Assembly (NCBI GenBank): GCA_027451785.1
Contig: DAIDIS010000084.1
Location: 1-18,930 of the forward strand
From: Acidimicrobiales bacterium
Lineage (GTDB): Bacteria > Actinomycetota > Acidimicrobiia > Acidimicrobiales > JAKAVM01
Length of the DNA: 18,930 bases
Direction: 5' to 3'
A program made the position numbers and the translations under genes. This document shows positions 16,013 through 18,930 of the stretch, one piece after another. The notes under the pieces are model-generated. The model was given only the letters and a program-made list of their open reading frames with translations, was not told the DNA's origin and made no database searches. Numbering within the stretch: the stretch's first letter is position 1; every line of letters begins with the position of its first letter.

Positions 16013-17471
16013 TCCGAGGGGTTTCTTGAGCCATGGGAGGTCCGGGCCTTCCCGTCGGCCCGTTGCGGCGAGGATTCTTGACTGGCGAGAGGTATACGAG
16101 GATTTCCCAAGTTCGCAGCTCAAGGTCCAGGCTTCTCGCTGTATGGACTGCGGGATTCCCTTTTGCCACGAAGGGTGTCCGCTTGGCAATCTGATACCCG
16201 AGTGGAACGACCTGGTCTATCGCGATGACTGGGAGATCGCTTCGGTTCGCCTTCATGCCACCAACAATTTTCCCGAGTTCACAGGGAGGCTTTGCCCGGC
16301 TCCTTGTGAAGCAGCCTGTGTTCTGGGCATCAATTCCGATCCGGTCACAATCGAGAGGGTCGAGTTACAAATTGCGGAGACAGCCTTTTCAAGTGGTTGG
16401 ATTACCCCGGTACTCCCGGTGGTCAAGACCGGCAAAAAGGTCGCAGTAGTTGGTTCCGGCCCCGCTGGACTTGCTGCGGCTCAACAGCTGACAAGGGCGG
16501 GTCACGAGGTTACCGTCTTCGAGCGCGATGACAGAATCGGTGGCCTGCTCCGTTACGGTATTCCGGAGTTCAAGATGGAGAAGGCGATTCTGGATCGGCG
16601 CCTTGACCAGATGGCTCAAGAAGGCACCATATTCAAGCCATCTTCGGAAGTAGGGACTACCGTACCGGTGGCTGAAATTAAACGGGACTTCGACGCGATC
16701 GTACTCGCCGGCGGTTCCACCAAAGCTCGCGAGCTTCCTGTCCCCGGTAGAGATCTTGCGGGGATTCATCAAGCTATGGAATACCTCCCAATGGCAAATA
16801 GGGTTCAACAAGGTGATATTGACCAGTCGCCGATTGACGCCAAGGGAAAGAAGGTCGTGATCATTGGTGGCGGTGATACCGGTGCAGACTGCCTGGGGAC
16901 TGCTCACAGGCAAGGAGCGGAGTCGGTCTTTCAATTGGAGATTATGAATCAGCCTCCGGAAAGTCGAGATTCCTCTACCCCGTGGCCCACATGGCCGCTG
17001 ATGATGCGTACCTCGTCGGCTCACGAGGAAGGAGGAGAGCGTATCTTCTCCGTGAATACCGAGGAGTTTCTAGGAAACGATGACGGTAACGTTCGGGCGC
17101 TGAAGCTCCATCAAGTGGAGCAGAAGTTTTCACCAGACGGTGGAATGTCCTTTCAGCGGGTGGAGGGCTCTGATTTCGAGATAGAAGCAGATCTCGTCTT
17201 CTTGGCAATGGGATTCGTGGGGCCCGAGCGCTCGATGATGCTTTCCGGTCTGGGTGTCGAGATCAACGAGCGGGGGAACGTGTCTCGGGACTCATCGTGG
17301 ATGACTTCAGCGGATGGCGTTTTTGTTTGCGGCGATATGGGCCGCGGGCAAAGCCTAATCGTTTGGGCAATTGCCGAAGGGCGCTCGTGCGCTTCGCACG
17401 TAGACAGGTACTTAATGGGGGCGTCAGAGCTTCCCTGCCCGATTGATCCCAATACGGTGGCAATGCGTTAG
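16005..17471 (+). CDS. gltD: Glutamate synthase (NADPH) small subunit GltD
   Basis: 488 residues, usual length. It takes electrons from NADPH through FAD and two [4Fe-4S] clusters to GltB. The N terminus MGDPRGFL followed by RRPVAARILDWREVYEDF is the standard start of the family. Cluster-binding cysteines C46, C49, C54 and C58 sit in RCMDCGIPFCHEGCPLGN, with more in GRLCPAPCEAACV. The FAD motif is VVGSGPAGLAAAQQL, the NADPH motif VIIGGGDTGADCLGTA, and the closing FAD contact VFVCGDMGRGQSLIVWAI. The ATG overlaps the gltB stop (ATGGGTGA), so the two subunits should be made in step. Nothing is missing compared with the family. Confidence 0.96.
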   Translation: MGDPRGFLSHGRSGPSRRPVAARILDWREVYEDFPSSQLKVQASRCMDCGIPFCHEGCPLGNLIPEWNDLVYRDDWEIASVRLHATNNFPEFTGRLCPAPCEAACVLGINSDPVTIERVELQIAETAFSSGWITPVLPVVKTGKKVAVVGSGPAGLAAAQQLTRAGHEVTVFERDDRIGGLLRYGIPEFKMEKAILDRRLDQMAQEGTIFKPSSEVGTTVPVAEIKRDFDAIVLAGGSTKARELPVPGRDLAGIHQAMEYLPMANRVQQGDIDQSPIDAKGKKVVIIGGGDTGADCLGTAHRQGAESVFQLEIMNQPPESRDSSTPWPTWPLMMRTSSAHEEGGERIFSVNTEEFLGNDDGNVRALKLHQVEQKFSPDGGMSFQRVEGSDFEIEADLVFLAMGFVGPERSMMLSGLGVEINERGNVSRDSSWMTSADGVFVCGDMGRGQSLIVWAIAEGRSCASHVDRYLMGASELPCPIDPNTVAMR

Positions 17472-17507
17472 CGGGAGTTTAATCGCGCAATGCCGGCGAT
17501 GGCTGCC

Positions 17508-17543
17508 TTTAAAACTCTATGAACTATTCACTATTGTGATCGG
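17508..17543 (+). promoter_or_regulatory. Possible promoter for the lipoprotein gene
   Basis: The 72 bases after gltD turn AT-rich close to the next gene. TTTAAA (17508-17513) and TATTGT (17532-17537) are 18 bases apart and could be -35 and -10. A transcript starting about seven bases downstream would begin at or next to the ATG at 17544, giving a leaderless mRNA, which would explain the lack of a Shine-Dalgarno there. Both boxes are imperfect. No terminator hairpin for gltD is obvious in the gap. Confidence 0.28.
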
Positions 17544-18476
17544 ATGGCACTCGAACCCATGAAGAACTCTTTGCCGAAGCGGGCCGCTGCAATTGCCGGC
17601 CTTGCCGGAACGCTGGCACTTTCGCTGTCTGCGTGTTCCTCCAATAACAACGCCTCTTCGGCGTCGCAAAAGGATGAGCAGATTGTAAAGACTGCTCTAG
17701 CGACAACGACAAGTACCAAGTCAGCACGATTTCAGTCGTCTATCTCGGTCGATATTCTCGTTCCGGGCAGCCCGGAGACGATTACAAGCCTGGAAGGAAG
17801 CGGTCTCGTCAACTTCGCTTCACAGAAGGCGTCAGTCGGGTTGGTTCAATCCGGGCCGGAAGGACTTCTCGGTGCATATCTTTCCAATTGCCAAGCGACG
17901 CCCTCGTCGCAGCAAGGTAGCCAGGCGTTCAATATCCTGTTCAGCGGGAGTGATTCGTACCTGGCTGCGCCTGATGGATGCACCATGCCGGCAGGAAAGT
18001 CCTGGATAAAAATCTCCGATTCCGACAAGTCGTCCAATATCTCGTCGGTACCGCTCACCACTCCGTACGGATTGATCTCCAGCCTTAGTTCGATCACAGG
18101 CCTAGTGGCAACAATCGCCACAACTAAGATCGACGGGGTAATGCTGACCCAATACAGAGCGCTGGTTGACGCAAAGGTACTCGCCAAGGACCTTGGCATC
18201 GCAGGGCAAACCCTCTACGGATCCACTTTCAATGCTGAGCCGGCAGGAGTTCCAGTAGACGTTTGGGTCGACCCATCCGGAAGGATCACTCGGTTCTCGT
18301 ACAGCGGGGCAACCATTATCAAGTCTTCGCTGACGGGCAAGGCTGGAAATCTCCCTTCGAGCCTCACGCCGAAGGTGTACATGGGAATCTCGCTTTTGAT
18401 TTCAAATTTCGGGAACGCATCTGCCGTACCTTCGGTTCCTATGCAAAAGGTTGTTGACGTAAAAAATCTTCACTAG
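17544..18476 (+). CDS. Predicted lipoprotein, LppX/LprG-like
   Basis: 310 residues. A basic N-region (KNSLPKR) is followed by a hydrophobic stretch and the lipobox LSAC, with Cys31 as the predicted lipidated residue (Cys26 if translation starts at the ATG at 17559). Ser/Asn-rich residues after the cysteine form a tether. The mature part begins with a helix (EQIVKTALATTTSTKSARFQ) and then beta-rich segments (GSGLVNFASQKASVGL, VPVDVWVDPSGRITRFSYSG), a pattern like the LppX/LprAFG fold, whose members carry acylated lipids across the actinobacterial envelope. Two cysteines, in SNCQAT and DGCTMP, could form a disulfide. Lipoprotein status is well supported; family membership is a fold-pattern judgement, and the lipid-carrier role is inference. 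It follows gltD by 72 bases and probably has its own promoter. Confidence 0.82.
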   Translation: MALEPMKNSLPKRAAAIAGLAGTLALSLSACSSNNNASSASQKDEQIVKTALATTTSTKSARFQSSISVDILVPGSPETITSLEGSGLVNFASQKASVGLVQSGPEGLLGAYLSNCQATPSSQQGSQAFNILFSGSDSYLAAPDGCTMPAGKSWIKISDSDKSSNISSVPLTTPYGLISSLSSITGLVATIATTKIDGVMLTQYRALVDAKVLAKDLGIAGQTLYGSTFNAEPAGVPVDVWVDPSGRITRFSYSGATIIKSSLTGKAGNLPSSLTPKVYMGISLLISNFGNASAVPSVPMQKVVDVKNLH

Positions 18477-18481
18477 TTGTC

Positions 18482-18500
18482 CCTCCGGACCTGGAGGTTT
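18482..18500 (+). terminator. Weak hairpin after the lipoprotein gene
   Basis: CCTCC (18482-18486) and GGAGG (18493-18497) form a 5-bp GC stem with a 6-base loop six bases after the stop codon, followed by TTT. It is in the right place for an intrinsic terminator, but the stem is short and the T tract has only three bases, so termination may be partial. Confidence 0.3.
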
Positions 18501-18535
18501 GACAATTACAGCCTGACTGTTAGGTTCTATATAAT
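18499..18535 (+). promoter_or_regulatory. AT-rich promoter-like block before the IPT/TIG protein gene
   Basis: A perfect TTGACA (18499-18504) and a perfect TATAAT (18530-18535) both occur here but are 25 bases apart, too far for one sigma-70-type promoter. TTGACA could pair with TAGGTT (18521-18526, 16-base spacer), and TATAAT could act with a poor -35 near 18506-18511. Either way the block is the most promoter-like stretch in the window and would start transcription about 140 bases before the next gene. Confidence 0.5.
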
Positions 18536-18540
18536 TACCG

Positions 18541-18678
18541 AGCGCTGTATCACCGGTTCGGTGCGGGCCGGATTAAGTAAATTTCGACGACATTGTTATT
18601 GGGATGGGTGGGGCTACTCCTTTTCCGGCAAAGTGCCGGATCTGAGAAAAGTGCTGCCCATTTGACCGAGAGGTGGGT
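18541..18678 (+). promoter_or_regulatory. Structured 5' leader of the IPT/TIG protein gene
   Basis: If transcription starts near 18542, the mRNA has a leader of about 140 bases. It contains two perfect small hairpins: CACCG/CGGTG (18551-18555 with 18559-18563, 3-base loop) and TCCGGC/GCCGGA (18624-18629 with 18635-18640, loop AAAGT). A GAGGT ribosome-binding site lies at 18670-18674, four bases before the ATG. I compared it by eye with the consensus of c-di-AMP, c-di-GMP, fluoride and TPP riboswitches and saw no match. A regulatory RNA role is possible but unproven. Confidence 0.3.
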
Positions 18679-18930
18679 ATGGGAAAGCGAATAAACCGAC
18701 TCGTAACAGCTTCACTCTGTATTGCGATGCCTGCAGTTTTCGCTGTTTCGATGGTGACTGTGGCGACTCCAGCCTCTGCAGCAATGGCTCCGACGGTCAC
18801 GTCCGTGTCACCGTCATCTGGAACGAGCGGGACTCTCGTTTTCATACACGGCTCGGGCTTGATGAGCATCAAGAGTGTCGACTTCGGTTCAACTCCAGCC
18901 AAGTTTTTCTTCTCGCTATTCGGCCTCGTG
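18679..18930 (+). CDS. Secreted IPT/TIG-domain protein, N-terminal part (3' end outside window)
   Basis: The ATG at 18679 follows a good Shine-Dalgarno (GAGGT). The frame is open to the window edge, giving 84 residues. Residues 1-34 are a classic Sec signal peptide: basic MGKRINR, a hydrophobic core, and an ATPASA cleavage site. The mature part starts with APTVTSVSPSSGTSGTLVFI followed by HGSGLMSIKSVDFG, the first strands of an IPT/TIG immunoglobulin-like domain, in which the P-x-SG-x-SG-x-x-V pattern and G-x-x-F/L are typical. Such domains occur, often in tandem, in actinobacterial surface proteins. No cysteine follows the signal, so it is not a lipoprotein. What lies further downstream cannot be seen. 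Confidence 0.8.
   Translation, partial: MGKRINRLVTASLCIAMPAVFAVSMVTVATPASAAMAPTVTSVSPSSGTSGTLVFIHGSGLMSIKSVDFGSTPAKFFFSLFGLV

Noticed and set aside
17472..17543. Possible tRNA or small RNA between gltD and the lipoprotein gene
   Set aside because: No cloverleaf or T-loop sequence is visible; the gap is short and AT-rich, better fitting a promoter.
18624..18640. Hairpin TCCGGC-AAAGT-GCCGGA as an intrinsic terminator
   Set aside because: There is no T tract on the 3' side in either direction, and it lies within the leader of the following gene.
18477..18665. 62-codon open frame between the lipoprotein and the IPT/TIG protein
   Set aside because: It starts with TTG directly after a stop, has no ribosome site of its own, and spans the promoter block and hairpins.
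1..18930. CRISPR array, insertion sequence, prophage or defence system
   Set aside because: I saw no regularly spaced repeats, transposase or integrase motifs, or nuclease/helicase genes; every long frame is accounted for by metabolic or envelope genes.

Overview
The window looks like chromosome from a high-GC Gram-positive bacterium (Actinomycetota). Base composition is only moderately GC-rich by eye. A member of Acidimicrobiia or a related deep actinobacterial lineage is my best guess (inference only). Reasons: a full-length AftD-type arabinofuranosyltransferase (a family typical of actinobacteria), an F420-type luciferase-like oxidoreductase, an LppX/LprG-like lipoprotein, and tight gene packing with 4-base start/stop overlaps and GTG/TTG starts. 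I see no insertion sequence, phage gene, tRNA, rRNA or CRISPR array; the window reads as ordinary core chromosome.

Region 1 (1-8008, + strand) is one apparent operon: the C-terminal end of a GT4 glycosyltransferase, AftD, an F420-type LLM oxidoreductase, a thiolase-like protein, and a stand-alone acyltransferase of the condensation-domain/PapA superfamily. The last four genes are joined by 4-base overlaps (GTGA, ATGA, TTGA). Glycosyl transfer, acyl-CoA chemistry and acyl transfer together suggest, as inference only, building or decorating a cell-envelope glycolipid or lipoglycan. This is the least ordinary part of the window.

Region 2 (7931-11216, - strand) is a compact thiamine thiazole/pyrimidine operon in the order thiO-thiS-thiG-thiD. 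ThiO oxidises glycine to the imine, ThiS carries the sulfur, ThiG builds the thiazole, and ThiD phosphorylates the pyrimidine. thiO/thiS and thiG/thiD overlap by a few bases. The thiD 3' end runs 78 bp into the convergent acyltransferase gene. I find no TPP riboswitch in front of the operon.

Region 3 (11217-17471, + strand) starts with a divergent control region of about 230 bp and continues with gltB and gltD, the large and small subunits of NADPH-dependent glutamate synthase, which overlap by 8 bp. Both keep all the catalytic and iron-sulfur motifs I could look for.

Region 4 (17472-18930, + strand) holds exported proteins: a predicted lipoprotein of LppX/LprG type, then an AT-rich promoter-like block and a leader of about 140 bases with two small hairpins, then the first 84 codons of a secreted protein that begins an IPT/TIG domain. 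The window ends inside that gene.
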